A stretch of DNA of 64,000 nucleotides from Thalassospira profundimaris WP0211 (GTDB lineage: Bacteria > Pseudomonadota > Alphaproteobacteria > Rhodospirillales > Thalassospiraceae): NCBI RefSeq assembly GCF_000300275.1, contig NZ_AMRN01000012.1, positions 1-64,000 on the forward strand, read 5' to 3'. Below, piece after piece: positions 43,914 through 53,896 of this stretch (position 1 is the stretch's first letter; every line of letters begins with the position of its first letter). The notes below the pieces were generated by a model. It did not search any database. It saw only the letters and a list, made by a program, of their open reading frames with translations, and had not been told where the DNA came from. A program made the position numbers and the translations under genes.

Positions 43914-45647
43914 ATGAGTAAGAAACAGCCTCAGGACCTGAGATCGGCACGCTGGTTCGCCCCCGACGATCTGCGGACATTTGGCCATCGATCACGGATG
44001 ATGCAGCTTGGCTATTCCGAAGACGATTTTCGCGACAAGCCAATCATCGGTGTCCTGAATACCTGGTCGGAACTCAATACCTGTCATTCGCATTTCCGCG
44101 AACGTGTCGTTGATGTGAAACGCGGTGTTGCGCAGGCGGGTGGCTTTGCCGTCGAACTGCCGTCGCTTTCCGTTGATGAAAGCTTCACCAAGCCGACCTC
44201 GATGCTTTATCGCAACCTGCTTGCCATGGAGACCGAGGAAATGATCCGGTCCCACCCGCTGGACGGTGTGGTTTTGATGGGCGGCTGTGACAAGACCACG
44301 CCGGGTCTGGTGATGGGTGCGATTTCGGCCGGTGTGCCGATGATCTATCTGCCTGCCGGGCCGATGTTGCGCGGTAACTATGCCGGCAAAATCCTTGGGT
44401 CGGGCTCTGATGCCTGGAAATATTGGGATGAACGCCGCGCGGGTAACATCAGCGACGAAGAATGGTTGGGTATTCAGGGCGGGATTGCCCGATCTGCCGG
44501 GACCTGCATGACCATGGGCACCGCATCGACCATGACGGCGATTGCCGATTCAATGGGGCTGACCTTGCCGGGTGCCTCTTCGATCCCGGCGGTCGATAGC
44601 GGTCATCAGCGCATGTCGGCCGATTGCGGACGCCGCATTGTTGAGATGGTCTGGGAAGACCTGACACCCGATCAGATCATCACCGATGCATCCTGCCGAA
44701 ACGCTGCCATTGTCGCCATGGCAACCGGTTGTTCCACCAACGCCGTGGTTCATCTGATCGCAATGGCAAAGCGTGCTGGTGTGGGGCTTAAGCTTGAAGA
44801 CCTTGATGAACTTGGCCGCACCACGCCGCTGATTGCCAATGTCCGGCCATCGGGCAAGGATTACCTGATGGAAGATTTCTTCTATGCCGGGGGCTTGCGC
44901 GCCCTGATGAAACAGATGGAAGATCGTCTGGATACCAGTTGTATGACGGTGACCGGCAAGACCCTTGGTGAAAACCTTGAAGGCGCGGTGGTTTATAATG
45001 ACGATGTCATCCGCCCGCTTGATAACCCGGTCTATAAGGAAGGCTCCCTTGCCGTGCTTAAGGGCAATCTGTGCCCGAACGGTGCGGTGATCAAGCCTGC
45101 TGCTTGTGATCCGAAATATCATGTTCATGAAGGCCCGGCACTGGTGTTTGACAGCTATCCGGAAATGAAAAAGGCCGTTGATGACGAGAACCTCGATATC
45201 ACGCCTGATCATGTGATGGTTCTGCGCAACGCCGGTCCACAAGGCGGTCCCGGCTTCCCGGAATGGGGCATGTTGCCGATCCCCAAGGCGCTGATCAAAC
45301 AGGGTCATCGTGACATGCTGCGGATTTCCGATGCCCGCATGTCTGGTACGTCTTACGGCGCGTGTGTTCTGCATGTCAGCCCGGAAAGCTATATCGGCGG
45401 GCCACTCGCACTTCTGAAAAATGGTGATACGGTCCGCCTTGATCTGCCAAATCGCTCGCTTGATATGCTTGTACCCGAGGAAGAGCTTGAAGCGCGGCGC
45501 AAGGCCCTGACACCGCCGGAACCGCGTTTCGAACGTGGGTATGGCTACATGTTCTCGCGCCATGTAACCCAGGCCGATCAGGGCTGCGATTTTGACTTCC
45601 TTGAAACCGATTTCGGCAAAACTGCCGGCGAACCTGACATTTTCTAA
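43914..45647 (+). CDS. IlvD/Edd-family sugar-acid dehydratase
   Basis: A 577-aa iron-sulfur dehydratase. Cluster ligands are visible: Cys in NTCHSH, MGGCDKTTPG and SAGTCMTMGTASTM. The C-terminal SDARMSGTSYG region is also typical. The N-terminal part resembles L-arabonate dehydratases more than biosynthetic IlvD. Context (KdgD-like dehydratase, GntR, ketoglutarate-semialdehyde dehydrogenase) supports a catabolic aldonate or aldarate substrate, giving a 2-keto-3-deoxy acid. The exact sugar acid is not known. The longer in-frame start is rejected because GAGG lies eight bases before ATG 43914. The RraA-like gene follows after 11 bases. Confidence 0.88.
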   Translation: MSKKQPQDLRSARWFAPDDLRTFGHRSRMMQLGYSEDDFRDKPIIGVLNTWSELNTCHSHFRERVVDVKRGVAQAGGFAVELPSLSVDESFTKPTSMLYRNLLAMETEEMIRSHPLDGVVLMGGCDKTTPGLVMGAISAGVPMIYLPAGPMLRGNYAGKILGSGSDAWKYWDERRAGNISDEEWLGIQGGIARSAGTCMTMGTASTMTAIADSMGLTLPGASSIPAVDSGHQRMSADCGRRIVEMVWEDLTPDQIITDASCRNAAIVAMATGCSTNAVVHLIAMAKRAGVGLKLEDLDELGRTTPLIANVRPSGKDYLMEDFFYAGGLRALMKQMEDRLDTSCMTVTGKTLGENLEGAVVYNDDVIRPLDNPVYKEGSLAVLKGNLCPNGAVIKPAACDPKYHVHEGPALVFDSYPEMKKAVDDENLDITPDHVMVLRNAGPQGGPGFPEWGMLPIPKALIKQGHRDMLRISDARMSGTSYGACVLHVSPESYIGGPLALLKNGDTVRLDLPNRSLDMLVPEEELEARRKALTPPEPRFERGYGYMFSRHVTQADQGCDFDFLETDFGKTAGEPDIF

Positions 45648-45658
45648 GGACACCGACC

Positions 45659-46378
45659 ATGACGGAATATGTATTGTCTGATGCCACGCGCGAAAAACTG
45701 ATGCGCACCTCGACGGCGTCTGTTGCCACCCAGCTTTACAAGCGGGGCTTGCGCAACCAGTTCATTCAGGGTGTCCGGCCCGTGGCACCGAAAAAGAAAA
45801 ACATGGTCGGGCAGGCCTTTACGCTGCGCTATATCCCCGCACGCGAAGACCGCAACCCGATCGAGGTGTTCCGCAACGAAGACCATCCGCAACGTGTTGC
45901 GATTGAAACCTGCCCGCCGGGTCATGTTCTGGTGATGGATGGTCGCAAGGATGCGTCTGCGGCATCGGCCGGGTCGATCCTTGTCACCCGTTTGGCTGTG
46001 CGCGGTGGTGCCGGGATCGTCTCAGATGCCGGTTTCCGCGATGCCGAGGGGATCGGTGAACTTGACATGCCAGCCTACTGTGCCGGTCCGTCAGCCCCGA
46101 CCAATCTGACCAAGCACGAGGCGCTTGATATCAACGTTCCGATCGCGTGTGGCGATGTTGCCGTCTTCCCGGGTGATGTTCTTGTTGGCGACACGGACGG
46201 GGTGATGGTGATCCCCGCACATCTGGCAGACGAGATCGCCGATGCCTGTGCAGGCATGGAAAGTTACGAGGCCTTTGTGATCGAACAAGTGGCCAATGGG
46301 GCGTCAATTATCGGACTTTATCCCTGCACCAAAGAAGAGAATCAGAAAAAGTATGAGGAATGGCTGGCAAGTCAGTAA
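45659..46378 (+). CDS. RraA/HMG-aldolase-family protein
   Basis: A 239-aa member of the RraA-like fold, often named ribonuclease activity regulator. The metal-dependent aldolase signature is present: SDAGFRDAEG supplies the Arg-Asp pair seen in 4-hydroxy-4-methyl-2-oxoglutarate aldolases, and GDVLVGDTDGVMVIP is the conserved strand-turn. An enzymatic role on an oxo-acid is therefore more likely than RNase E regulation. It sits in a sugar-acid operon between the dehydratase and the aldehyde dehydrogenase. It may cleave or tautomerise a keto-acid, or act as a lactonase-like helper. Unproven. Confidence 0.82.
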   Translation: MTEYVLSDATREKLMRTSTASVATQLYKRGLRNQFIQGVRPVAPKKKNMVGQAFTLRYIPAREDRNPIEVFRNEDHPQRVAIETCPPGHVLVMDGRKDASAASAGSILVTRLAVRGGAGIVSDAGFRDAEGIGELDMPAYCAGPSAPTNLTKHEALDINVPIACGDVAVFPGDVLVGDTDGVMVIPAHLADEIADACAGMESYEAFVIEQVANGASIIGLYPCTKEENQKKYEEWLASQ

Positions 46379-46447
46379 AATCGCGGTTACGTTGACCTTC
46401 ATGTAATCAATTTACCCCTATCCACGCATTCCAGAGGATCGATTGAA

Positions 46448-47962
46448 ATGTCTTATACCCTGACAGGAAAACATCTGATTGCCGGTGAATGGGTCGCTGG
46501 CGAGACGACCTTCCAGTCCGAGCCGGCCCATGGCCCGGCCAACACCTTCCCGGTCGGCACGCCCGCCCTGGTTGATCAGGCCGCAAAGGCCGCCGAAGAA
46601 GCCTTTTGGACTTACGGCTATTCAACCCGCGAAGAGCGCGCGAAATTCATCAACACGATTGCGGATGAAATCGATGCGCGTGGCGATGAAATCACCGAAA
46701 TCGGCACCCAGGAAACCGGCCTGCCCGAAGCACGCCTTCAGGGTGAGCGCGGCCGTACCGTCGGTCAGCTTCGCCTGTTTGCCAGCCACATCCTTGATGG
46801 CGAATATCTGGATCGTCGTTATGACGAAGCTCTTCCGGATCGTGCACCGCTGCCGCGTCCTGACCTGCGTTTGATGCAGCGTCCGATTGGCCCGGTGGCC
46901 GTATTTGGTGCGTCCAACTTCCCGCTGGCCTTCTCGGTCGCGGGTGGTGATACCGCATCGGCACTGGCTGCTGGTTGCCCGGTCGTGGTCAAGGGTCACT
47001 CGGCCCATCCGGGTACCGGTGAAATCGTTGCCCAGGCGATTGATGCCGCAATCAAGAAATGTGGTGTTCACCCGGGTGTGTTCAGCCTGATCCAGGGTGG
47101 CAAACGTGACGTTGGTCAGAGCCTGGTGCAGCATCCGCTGATCAAGGCGGTTGGCTTTACCGGATCGCTTGGCGGTGGTCGTGCGCTTTATGATCTGTGT
47201 GCTGCCCGTCCGGAGCCGATCCCGTTCTTCGGCGAACTTGGTTCGGTCAACCCGATGTTCCTGCTGCCGGCTGCTGTCAAGGCACGCGGTGCGGAAATCG
47301 GCAAAGGCTGGGCAGGGTCGCTGACCATGGGTGCTGGCCAGTTCTGCACCAATCCGGGTATTGCCGTTGTGATCGAAGGTCCTGATGCGGATGCATTCGT
47401 TGCCGCCGCCAAGGAAGGTCTTTCGGGTGTTGGTCCGCAAACCATGCTGACCGATGGCATGGCAGAAACCTATCGCGCCGGTGCCAAGCGTGTCGCGGCG
47501 ACTTCGGGTGTCAAAGAAGTTCTGACCACGTCTTGTGATCTGCGCAATGCGACGCCGTATCTGTTTGAGACCACCGGTGAAAACTGGCTTGCCAACCATG
47601 AGCTTGGCGAAGAAGTCTTTGGTCCGCTCGGCCTTGTCGTTCGCGTCAAGGACGTTGCCGAAATGCGCAAGATTGCCAAATCGCTTGAAGGTCAGTTGAC
47701 CTGCACCCTGCATCTTGATGCCGGCGATGCGGCAGATGCCCGTTCGCTTCTGCCGATCCTTGAACACAAGGCTGGCCGCGTTCTGGCCAACGGTTTCCCG
47801 ACCGGTGTGGAAGTATCCGACACTATGGTCCATGGCGGACCATACCCGGCATCGACCAACTTCGGGGCAACCTCTGTCGGGACCATGGCCATCCGTCGCT
47901 TCCTGCGTCCGGTTTGCTATCAGAACATTCCGACCGATGTTCTGCCCAAAGACATCGCCTAA
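46448..47962 (+). CDS. 2-ketoglutarate semialdehyde dehydrogenase (NADP-type)
   Basis: A 504-aa aldehyde dehydrogenase. The N-terminal GKHLIAGEWV, GPVAVFGASNFPLAFSVAGGDT cofactor segment, FFGELGSVNP (general-base Glu) and catalytic Cys in GAGQFCTNPG are all present. FGASNFPLAFS and VKGHSAHPGT are characteristic of the ketoglutarate-semialdehyde branch. It should oxidise 2,5-dioxopentanoate to 2-ketoglutarate, delivering both sugar-acid routes of this window into the TCA cycle. AGAGGA precedes the start. A bidirectional terminator follows the stop. Confidence 0.92.
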   Translation: MSYTLTGKHLIAGEWVAGETTFQSEPAHGPANTFPVGTPALVDQAAKAAEEAFWTYGYSTREERAKFINTIADEIDARGDEITEIGTQETGLPEARLQGERGRTVGQLRLFASHILDGEYLDRRYDEALPDRAPLPRPDLRLMQRPIGPVAVFGASNFPLAFSVAGGDTASALAAGCPVVVKGHSAHPGTGEIVAQAIDAAIKKCGVHPGVFSLIQGGKRDVGQSLVQHPLIKAVGFTGSLGGGRALYDLCAARPEPIPFFGELGSVNPMFLLPAAVKARGAEIGKGWAGSLTMGAGQFCTNPGIAVVIEGPDADAFVAAAKEGLSGVGPQTMLTDGMAETYRAGAKRVAATSGVKEVLTTSCDLRNATPYLFETTGENWLANHELGEEVFGPLGLVVRVKDVAEMRKIAKSLEGQLTCTLHLDAGDAADARSLLPILEHKAGRVLANGFPTGVEVSDTMVHGGPYPASTNFGATSVGTMAIRRFLRPVCYQNIPTDVLPKDIA

Positions 47963-47995
47963 GCGATATCTCTTCGCGACAGCTTTGCTGAAAAG

Positions 47996-48026
47996 AAAAA
48001 GCCGCCTATTTGGGCGGCTTTTTTGT
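47996..48026. terminator. Bidirectional terminator between aldehyde dehydrogenase and ROK genes
   Basis: AAGCCGCC pairs with GGCGGCTT around a short loop, with an A-run before and a T-run after. Both converging genes can use it. Confidence 0.92.
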
Positions 48027-48055
48027 TAATCCCGGATTTGTTAGTCGCGGATTTG

Positions 48056-49336
48056 TTATTCCCGGACCGTTGCGGTGGCCTGAAACATGTTTTCATCATG
48101 CCTGAGCAGGCTTTGACCAATCGCCCCTTGAAGGGCCAGATCCTTGTCCCACGGAAGATAGGTGATGGTCGGATTTCGGCTGAGTTCAGGTACCTGTGCC
48201 TCGTCCAGACCACGCCTGAGTTCCGGTTCCATCATGTCGAATGCCCGGGCACCCGATCCGGTAATGAAAATCTGTTTGGGGCCCAGCAGGGCAATCAGGT
48301 TGGCGATGCCATATCCCAATACCTTGCCAGCATGGCGGAAAAGTTCGGCAAGCCCGGTATCGCCGCGGCGGGCGCGGGCAACCAGATCCATCATCTGTTC
48401 TTCGCTGGGGTGCAGGTTATTGGTATCGGGCAGGTCAATCACGCCGCGTGCATCACGCAGGATGGCATAATCCCCGATATAGGCCTCAAGACATCCACGT
48501 CGGCCGCAATTGCACAGCGGCCCGTCAGGTTGGTATTTGGTGTGACCAAACTCCGCAGCAGTCCCGAAGTCACCGTTATAGACCTTGCCATTCAGAACCA
48601 GACCCATACCGATCCCGTAGCCCAGCATGATCACGGCAAAGTCGCCATCATTATGCAGGTTGGTATTTTGCGAGATCGCCGTTGCGATGCAGTTTGCATC
48701 GTTCGACATCTGAACTGCGCTGCCATATCGCTCGCTGAGTGATTTAACCAGGGGTATGTGGCGATGACGGAGGGCTGGCGACCAGATGATCTCGCCGCTG
48801 TTGCTATCAGTCACCCCTTGAATTGCGATGCTGATGCCCGCGGGCGGATGGATGCAGAAATCGCGATTGCGTTCGAGAAACCGGTCAATCAACGCAATCA
48901 GGGTTCTGGTCAATTCGTCTGCGCCAAGATCGCGGGTATTGATGCAGTGTTCGATGCTGCGTTCAATTTCACCCTTGAAATTGCCCAGCGCAATTTCGAT
49001 CAGATTGATGGTGATTTTGACCCCGATGACGCAGGCCGCATTCGGCACCAGATCCAGCAAAACCTTGGGACGGCCACGCGTGGTGCCATTCCCATTTCCG
49101 TTTGCGGTGCCGTTATTGTTGCTGCCTTCGCTTTCCTTTACCAAACCCTGCGCCATCAAATCGGCGGTTAGCGACGTGACAGTCGCAGGGCTTAGTCCAG
49201 TTGCCGTACCGATATCAATGCGCGCAGCAGGGCCATGCATGCGCAGATAGCGCAAGATCGCCGTCTGGGAGGGCTGGCGCGGTGTTTCGCTTTCTGTACG
49301 GCGCATCATGTGGTTGATCAGTATCCTTGTTAACAT
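48056..49336 (-). CDS. ROK-family transcriptional regulator (xylose-repressor type)
   Basis: A 426-aa ROK protein with an N-terminal wHTH (AILRYLRMHGPAARIDIGTATGLSPATVT), a low-complexity Asn/Gly linker (about 80-95) and a sugar-kinase-like domain. The zinc motif is CNCGRRGCLEAY, and GYGIGMGLVLNGKV and the D in MSNDANC are present. It is the last gene of the xylF-H-G-xylX run, so it probably senses xylose and represses that operon. ATGs at 49309 and 49306 are alternatives. AAGGA lies upstream of those inside the longer frame, and no site precedes 49336. GCCCGTTCGGGC (49337-49348) is a palindrome just ahead. Confidence 0.88.
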   Translation of the reverse strand: MLTRILINHMMRRTESETPRQPSQTAILRYLRMHGPAARIDIGTATGLSPATVTSLTADLMAQGLVKESEGSNNNGTANGNGNGTTRGRPKVLLDLVPNAACVIGVKITINLIEIALGNFKGEIERSIEHCINTRDLGADELTRTLIALIDRFLERNRDFCIHPPAGISIAIQGVTDSNSGEIIWSPALRHRHIPLVKSLSERYGSAVQMSNDANCIATAISQNTNLHNDGDFAVIMLGYGIGMGLVLNGKVYNGDFGTAAEFGHTKYQPDGPLCNCGRRGCLEAYIGDYAILRDARGVIDLPDTNNLHPSEEQMMDLVARARRGDTGLAELFRHAGKVLGYGIANLIALLGPKQIFITGSGARAFDMMEPELRRGLDEAQVPELSRNPTITYLPWDKDLALQGAIGQSLLRHDENMFQATATVRE

Positions 49337-49367
49337 GCCCGTTCGGGCAATTTATATGTGCCCGCGG

Positions 49368-50549
49368 TCAGAGCAATCCGCGACGCGCAAGGTTGTTCAT
49401 CAACGCGCTGATCCCGAACGTCCAGGGTTTAATGGCATCTGATCGGTCGACCTGATTGACCAGTTTACCAAGGCTTGGCGTCGAGATGCTGACAAGGTCG
49501 CCCATTTCGTGGGTAAAGCCCTTGCCGGCACCACCCCGGTCATCGGTCGGCGCAAACATCGTTCCAAGGAACAGCATGATGCCATCCGGATATTGGTGAT
49601 GTTTGCCGATCGCCTGTGAAACAAGGCTTTCGGGTGTGCGGCTGATTTGGCTCATGGAGCTGACCGCATCAAGGTGATATCCCTCTGGTCCATCGACGGC
49701 CATGGCGATATCGGCCGATTTGACAGTTTCCAGCGTGAACTTGCCGTCAAACAGGCGGATGAACGGCCCAATCGCGCAGGATGCGTTATTGTCCTTTGCC
49801 TTGCCCAGCAACAGGGCAGAGCGCCCTTCGACATCACGCAGGTTGACGTCGTTGCCAAGTGTGGCGCCGACGATCTTGCCCTTTGATGTCACGGTCAGAA
49901 CCACTTCCGGTTCTGGGTTGTTCCAGGTTGAAATCGGGTGCAGGCCGACATGCGCACCATGCCCGACAGCCGACATGACCGGCGCCTTGGTAAAGATTTC
50001 CGCATCCGGACCAATGCCGACTTCAAGATATTGCGACCACGCGCCTTTTTCGAGCAGCACGGTCTTGATGTCGGCGGCCTTTTGCGAACCCGGTTCGATC
50101 TGTGAGAGGTCATCACCGATAATGCCGGTGATTTCGGTGCGGATCTGATCGGCTTTGCTTGAGTCACCGCGCGCTTGTTCCTCGATCACGCGTTCAAGGA
50201 GGCTTGCAACAAATGTCACACCGCTTGCCTTGATCGCCTGCAGATCATTGGGGGACAGAAGGTGCGGAGTGTTTTCATCAGCCCCCGGACGGGACTGGTC
50301 CAGAATATCACTGAGGGTAGCGACAGTCGGGAAGCTTGCCGGATTTGAAAGCTTTGCCAGAACGTCATCAAGTTCAAGGATTTCGCTGACGGTCGGTGCG
50401 ACACTGCTGATATCACGCAGCGTTTCACCATCAAGAAGCACCGGTGTCGGTCCGGAAACGCGCGGGTCCCAGATGCGCCCGATCAGGACGGCATTACTTG
50501 CGTCATCGGGCAGGATGTCTTGGGCGTTGATGGGGAAGCCTGTGGTCAT
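49368..50549 (-). CDS. FAH-family 2-keto-3-deoxy-sugar-acid dehydratase (XylX-like)
   Basis: A 393-aa fumarylacetoacetate-hydrolase-fold enzyme. Metal-binding acidic residues lie in the EVGIGPDAEIF, NPEPEVVLTV and GNDVNLRDVEGRSA segments, the usual FAH pattern. In Caulobacter, XylX of this fold dehydrates 2-keto-3-deoxy-D-xylonate to 2-ketoglutarate semialdehyde. The length and the xylose operon context match. It lies between the importer ATPase (17 bp) and the ROK regulator (31 bp). A generic FAH hydrolase is the alternative. Confidence 0.85.
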   Translation of the reverse strand: MTTGFPINAQDILPDDASNAVLIGRIWDPRVSGPTPVLLDGETLRDISSVAPTVSEILELDDVLAKLSNPASFPTVATLSDILDQSRPGADENTPHLLSPNDLQAIKASGVTFVASLLERVIEEQARGDSSKADQIRTEITGIIGDDLSQIEPGSQKAADIKTVLLEKGAWSQYLEVGIGPDAEIFTKAPVMSAVGHGAHVGLHPISTWNNPEPEVVLTVTSKGKIVGATLGNDVNLRDVEGRSALLLGKAKDNNASCAIGPFIRLFDGKFTLETVKSADIAMAVDGPEGYHLDAVSSMSQISRTPESLVSQAIGKHHQYPDGIMLFLGTMFAPTDDRGGAGKGFTHEMGDLVSISTPSLGKLVNQVDRSDAIKPWTFGISALMNNLARRGLL

Positions 50550-50566
50550 CTCGGTGTCTCGCTTGT

Positions 50567-51394
50567 TTATCTGTGGGTGGTGCCATTCGCGGCACCCGTT
50601 GCATTGGTTGCGCCGGGGCCAGCCAGATGCAGAAGGTGCTCGGGCATTTTGCCCAGAATGATCATCCCAAGTACGTCGTCATGTGTGACATCCTCGGTTC
50701 TAACGCTGCCAACCAGTTTTCCGTTCTTCATGACATGCAACCGGTCAGAAAGGTCAAACACATCATGAAGATCGTGGCTAATCAACAAAATACCCAAGCC
50801 GTCACGCTTTAATTGGTCAATCAGTTCGCCGACCATCTTTGTTTCATGAACCCCAAGGGCCGCACAGGGTTCATCCATGATCAATACGCGTGCTTCAAAC
50901 AGAAGGGCACGTGCAATGGCGACCGACTGGCGCTGCCCGCCCGAAAGGGCAGACACGGGGGATGTGAACTTTTTGAAGTTCGGGTTCAGGCGATGAAGGA
51001 CTTCACGCGCCTTGTGTTCCATGGCGGCATCATCAAGAAACCCGAACTTGTCAGTGATTTCACGTCCCAGAAACAGGTTCTGGGCGGCATCAAGATTGTC
51101 GGCAAGTGCCAGGTTCTGATAGATCGTTTCGATGTTGTTGTCGCGTGCGTCACGCGCGTTCTCGATCTTAGCTTCCTTGCCATCGACAATGATCTGGCCG
51201 CTATCGGCCTGATAGGCACCCGAAAGAATTTTGATCAGCGTTGATTTGCCCGCACCGTTATGGCCCAGAACGCCAACCACTTCGCCGGGATAAAGATCAA
51301 TGGATACGCCATCAACAGCCTTCACCCCGCCAAAGCTGATATGGATATCTTGCATTTCGACCAGCGGATCTTTGGTCATGTTTGGATCAGTCAT
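50567..51394 (-). CDS. xylG: Sugar ABC transporter ATPase, single-domain (xylose importer)
   Basis: A 275-aa ATPase with only one nucleotide-binding domain. Walker A is GHNGAGKST, signature [15 protein letters not shown], Walker B VLIMDEP, and the switch His is in LLISHD. Enteric XylG is a tandem two-domain protein of about 510 aa, so this is the short FrcA-like form and should work as a homodimer. After the Walker B it has DEPCAALG where Thr is usual. The C-terminus ends in a Gly/Ala/Asn/Thr tail. GTG at 51397 is a possible start. ATG 51394 has AAGGAG at good spacing. Confidence 0.9.
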   Translation of the reverse strand: MTDPNMTKDPLVEMQDIHISFGGVKAVDGVSIDLYPGEVVGVLGHNGAGKSTLIKILSGAYQADSGQIIVDGKEAKIENARDARDNNIETIYQNLALADNLDAAQNLFLGREITDKFGFLDDAAMEHKAREVLHRLNPNFKKFTSPVSALSGGQRQSVAIARALLFEARVLIMDEPCAALGVHETKMVGELIDQLKRDGLGILLISHDLHDVFDLSDRLHVMKNGKLVGSVRTEDVTHDDVLGMIILGKMPEHLLHLAGPGATNATGAANGTTHR

Positions 51395-51405
51395 CACGGG
51401 TCTCC

Positions 51406-52671
51406 TTACGCGGTCGGGTCGCTGTAGCGGCGATGGAAATACTTGTCGCTAAAGACGGCGACGACAAGAACCAGGCCGATGACGATGCTTTGCAGCGAGG
51501 TATCCACGCCCAAAAGCGCCATGCCGCTTTGCAGGCTTTGCATCACAAGCGCCCCGATCAGCGCGCCATAGATCGTCCCAAGCCCACCGGCAAGCGACGT
51601 GCCGCCAATAACCACGGCTGCAATCACGCGAAGTTCGTCAAGCGTGCCCAGATCGTTGCCCGCTGATTGCAGGCGGGCCGATGAAATCGCCGCACTGATC
51701 GCGCAAAGGACACCCATCAGGGCAAAGACCGCCACCGTCATGCGTTTGACGTTAATCCCGGCCAGTTCGGCCGCCTGTGGGTTGCCGCCAATCGCAAAGA
51801 CATAGCGCCCGAAACGGGTGCGTTTAACCGCGATGGTCAGGATGATCGCGACAAGCGCAACAATCAGAAGCGGGATCGGAATGCCGTGCGAAATTTCAAG
51901 GTTTTCTGGCGTAACCGGAATGCCCTTGTTTTCCAAAAGGCGTTCTGCCGCGCGCGTTGGCAGGTGATAGGCATTCAGTGTCGCGACAACAATCAGGACC
52001 AGACCGGCCTTGATAATCGTGTTGGTGTATTCGGCCCAGATTGGTTTGACCGGAAATTCGAAGGACAGGCGACGACGGCGTTCCATGATCGCGGCGTAAA
52101 TGATTGCAAGAATGGCGATCAAGGCGACGATCCAGCTCCAGGTCGCACCAATCGTTCCTTCGATGCCGCCGCCCAGCAGAATGTAATTCTGATCAAGCGG
52201 GGCAACCGTGCGCCCTTGTGTGACCCACCATGCGGATCCGCGCCAGACCAAAAGCCCGCCAAGTGTCACGATAAATGCCGGGACGCCAAGATAACCGACG
52301 GCCACACCTTGAATGGAACCGATCAGGCCGCCGACAACAATGCCGACCAACAGCGTCAGCACCCAGGTCAGGGGATGGTTGTAATCAAGGAACTGCGGCA
52401 GGACATCGGTCTGAACGACCCCCATGATCATGGCCAGAACACCCAGGACTGCCCCGACCGAAAGGTCGATATGACGGGTGACAATGATCAGGACCATGCC
52501 GCACGCCATCACCGCCACAGAGGCAGTCTGAACCGACAGGTTAAAGATGTTTCGGGGCGTGATAAAGCGACCGCCCGAGGCAATGTCAAAACCCACCCAG
52601 ATAATCAGCAGGACAACGGCGAGGCCAACCAGACGACGGTCGACTTCCATTTTCGAAAGTAGTCGTGACAT
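51406..52671 (-). CDS. xylH: Xylose-type ABC transporter permease
   Basis: A 421-aa inner-membrane permease of the ribose/xylose (BPD_transp_2) family with about ten hydrophobic segments. [31 protein letters not shown] near the N-terminus and [19 protein letters not shown] and [20 protein letters not shown] in the C-terminal half are standard. The extended cytoplasmic insert around residues 190-240 is typical of XylH rather than RbsC. It lies 11 bp before xylG and 101 bp after xylF, where a hairpin lies. Confidence 0.93.
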   Translation of the reverse strand: MSRLLSKMEVDRRLVGLAVVLLIIWVGFDIASGGRFITPRNIFNLSVQTASVAVMACGMVLIIVTRHIDLSVGAVLGVLAMIMGVVQTDVLPQFLDYNHPLTWVLTLLVGIVVGGLIGSIQGVAVGYLGVPAFIVTLGGLLVWRGSAWWVTQGRTVAPLDQNYILLGGGIEGTIGATWSWIVALIAILAIIYAAIMERRRRLSFEFPVKPIWAEYTNTIIKAGLVLIVVATLNAYHLPTRAAERLLENKGIPVTPENLEISHGIPIPLLIVALVAIILTIAVKRTRFGRYVFAIGGNPQAAELAGINVKRMTVAVFALMGVLCAISAAISSARLQSAGNDLGTLDELRVIAAVVIGGTSLAGGLGTIYGALIGALVMQSLQSGMALLGVDTSLQSIVIGLVLVVAVFSDKYFHRRYSDPTA

Positions 52672-52690
52672 GAAAAAGCTCGTAAAGCAG

Positions 52691-52740
52691 CGGGGCCGAA
52701 CTGCGATATCTGCACGATATGTGGAATGCAGTCGGCCCCG
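52691..52740 (-). other. Intercistronic hairpin after xylF
   Basis: CGGGGCCGAACTGC (52691-52704) and GCAGTCGGCCCCG (52728-52740) pair with one bulged base. No T-run follows on the minus strand. It probably stabilises the xylF message above that of xylH-xylG. Confidence 0.65.
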
Positions 52741-52772
52741 GGTTTATGCAAGGTCGGAGGAAACAGGTTGGC

Positions 52773-53804
52773 CTAATTGCAGGCCGCAACCTTGCTGTTG
52801 GTTACGCCCTGGCAAACCACGTCTTTGGACACCCAGCCAGCATCAATCACCAGATCAAGTTTGTTCTGGGTGATCGCAACCGGATCAAGGAAGTAAGACT
52901 TCATGGTCACGCCATTCGGGCTCTGCCAATCTTCGGTACCGTCAACCTCATCAAGCTTGGTGCCCTTGGCAAGTTCAACGGCGATCTCAGCCGCACGCTT
53001 GCCAAGAAGACGGGCATCTTTCCAGACCGAAACCGTCTGGGTGCCAAGTGCTACACGGTTCAGTGCGGCATGATCGCCGTCCTGACCCGATACAGGAATG
53101 CCCTGCATGCCCTGTGCAGACAGTGCTGCAACAACACCACCGGCGGTGCCATCGTTGGATGCGACAACGGCATCAACCTTGTTGTCCGCAGCCGTCAGGA
53201 ACTGTTCCATGTTCCGCTGCGCGATGGCTGGCTGCCAGCTGTCGGTATAGGCTTCGCCAACAACCTTGATGTCGCCCGCGTCAATTGCATTCTGCAGGAT
53301 TTCAAGCTGTCCTTCGTGCAGAATGTTGGCGTTCGGGTCGGTAGGTGCGCCTTTGATGAAGACGTAGTTGCCTTTCGGTTGTTTGGCAAAAACGGCCTCT
53401 GCCTGAAGGCGGCCGACTTCCTTGTTGTTGAACGTAATGTAATAGGCGTTCGAGTCTTCGATCAGGCGGTCATAGCCGACGACCGGAATGCCTTCGTTCA
53501 GGGCCTTTTCGACAGCCGGGCCAATTGATGCTGAGTCCTGTGCCAGGACGATCAGAGCATCGGCACCACGTGCGATCAGGCTTTCGATATCGGAAAGCTG
53601 TTTGGACGGATTGCTTTGGGCATCTGCGCTGATGTACTCAGCCCCCGCAGCATCCAGAGCGGCCTTGATTGCGGCTTCATCGGTTTTCCAGCGTTCTTCC
53701 TGGAAGTTCGACCAGCTGACACCAACAGTCAGATCAGCAGCAAAGGCATTTGCAGACAGCAGAACGGTTCCGGCCAACATGGCCGTTGATAGGAGTTTTT
53801 TCAT
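52773..53804 (-). CDS. xylF: D-xylose-binding periplasmic protein
   Basis: A 343-aa periplasmic sugar-binding protein with an N-terminal signal peptide ending SANAFAA. It resembles E. coli XylF throughout: [75 protein letters not shown] and ISGQDGD-like VSGQDGD. The start at 53804 with AGGGAA upstream gives a proper signal. The longer frame adds 42 non-signal residues and is rejected. It is first in the operon xylF-H-G-xylX-ROK. Confidence 0.95.
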   Translation of the reverse strand: MKKLLSTAMLAGTVLLSANAFAADLTVGVSWSNFQEERWKTDEAAIKAALDAAGAEYISADAQSNPSKQLSDIESLIARGADALIVLAQDSASIGPAVEKALNEGIPVVGYDRLIEDSNAYYITFNNKEVGRLQAEAVFAKQPKGNYVFIKGAPTDPNANILHEGQLEILQNAIDAGDIKVVGEAYTDSWQPAIAQRNMEQFLTAADNKVDAVVASNDGTAGGVVAALSAQGMQGIPVSGQDGDHAALNRVALGTQTVSVWKDARLLGKRAAEIAVELAKGTKLDEVDGTEDWQSPNGVTMKSYFLDPVAITQNKLDLVIDAGWVSKDVVCQGVTNSKVAACN

Positions 53805-53896
53805 CGGTTTCTTCCCTGAATAAATGTGTCTTCTGGTGACATTTATTTTTGTTATCGAAAAAATGTTGACGTGAAGAAGGCGTCCTGTCAAATATT

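Noticed and set aside
43914-45647. Biosynthetic dihydroxy-acid dehydratase (branched-chain amino acids)
   Set aside because: Context with KdgD-like dehydratase, GntR and ketoglutarate-semialdehyde dehydrogenase points to sugar-acid catabolism; no ilv genes nearby.
46622-47833. 403-aa minus-strand frame opposite the aldehyde dehydrogenase
   Set aside because: Shadow frame created by regular codon third positions; the plus-strand gene has full catalytic motifs.
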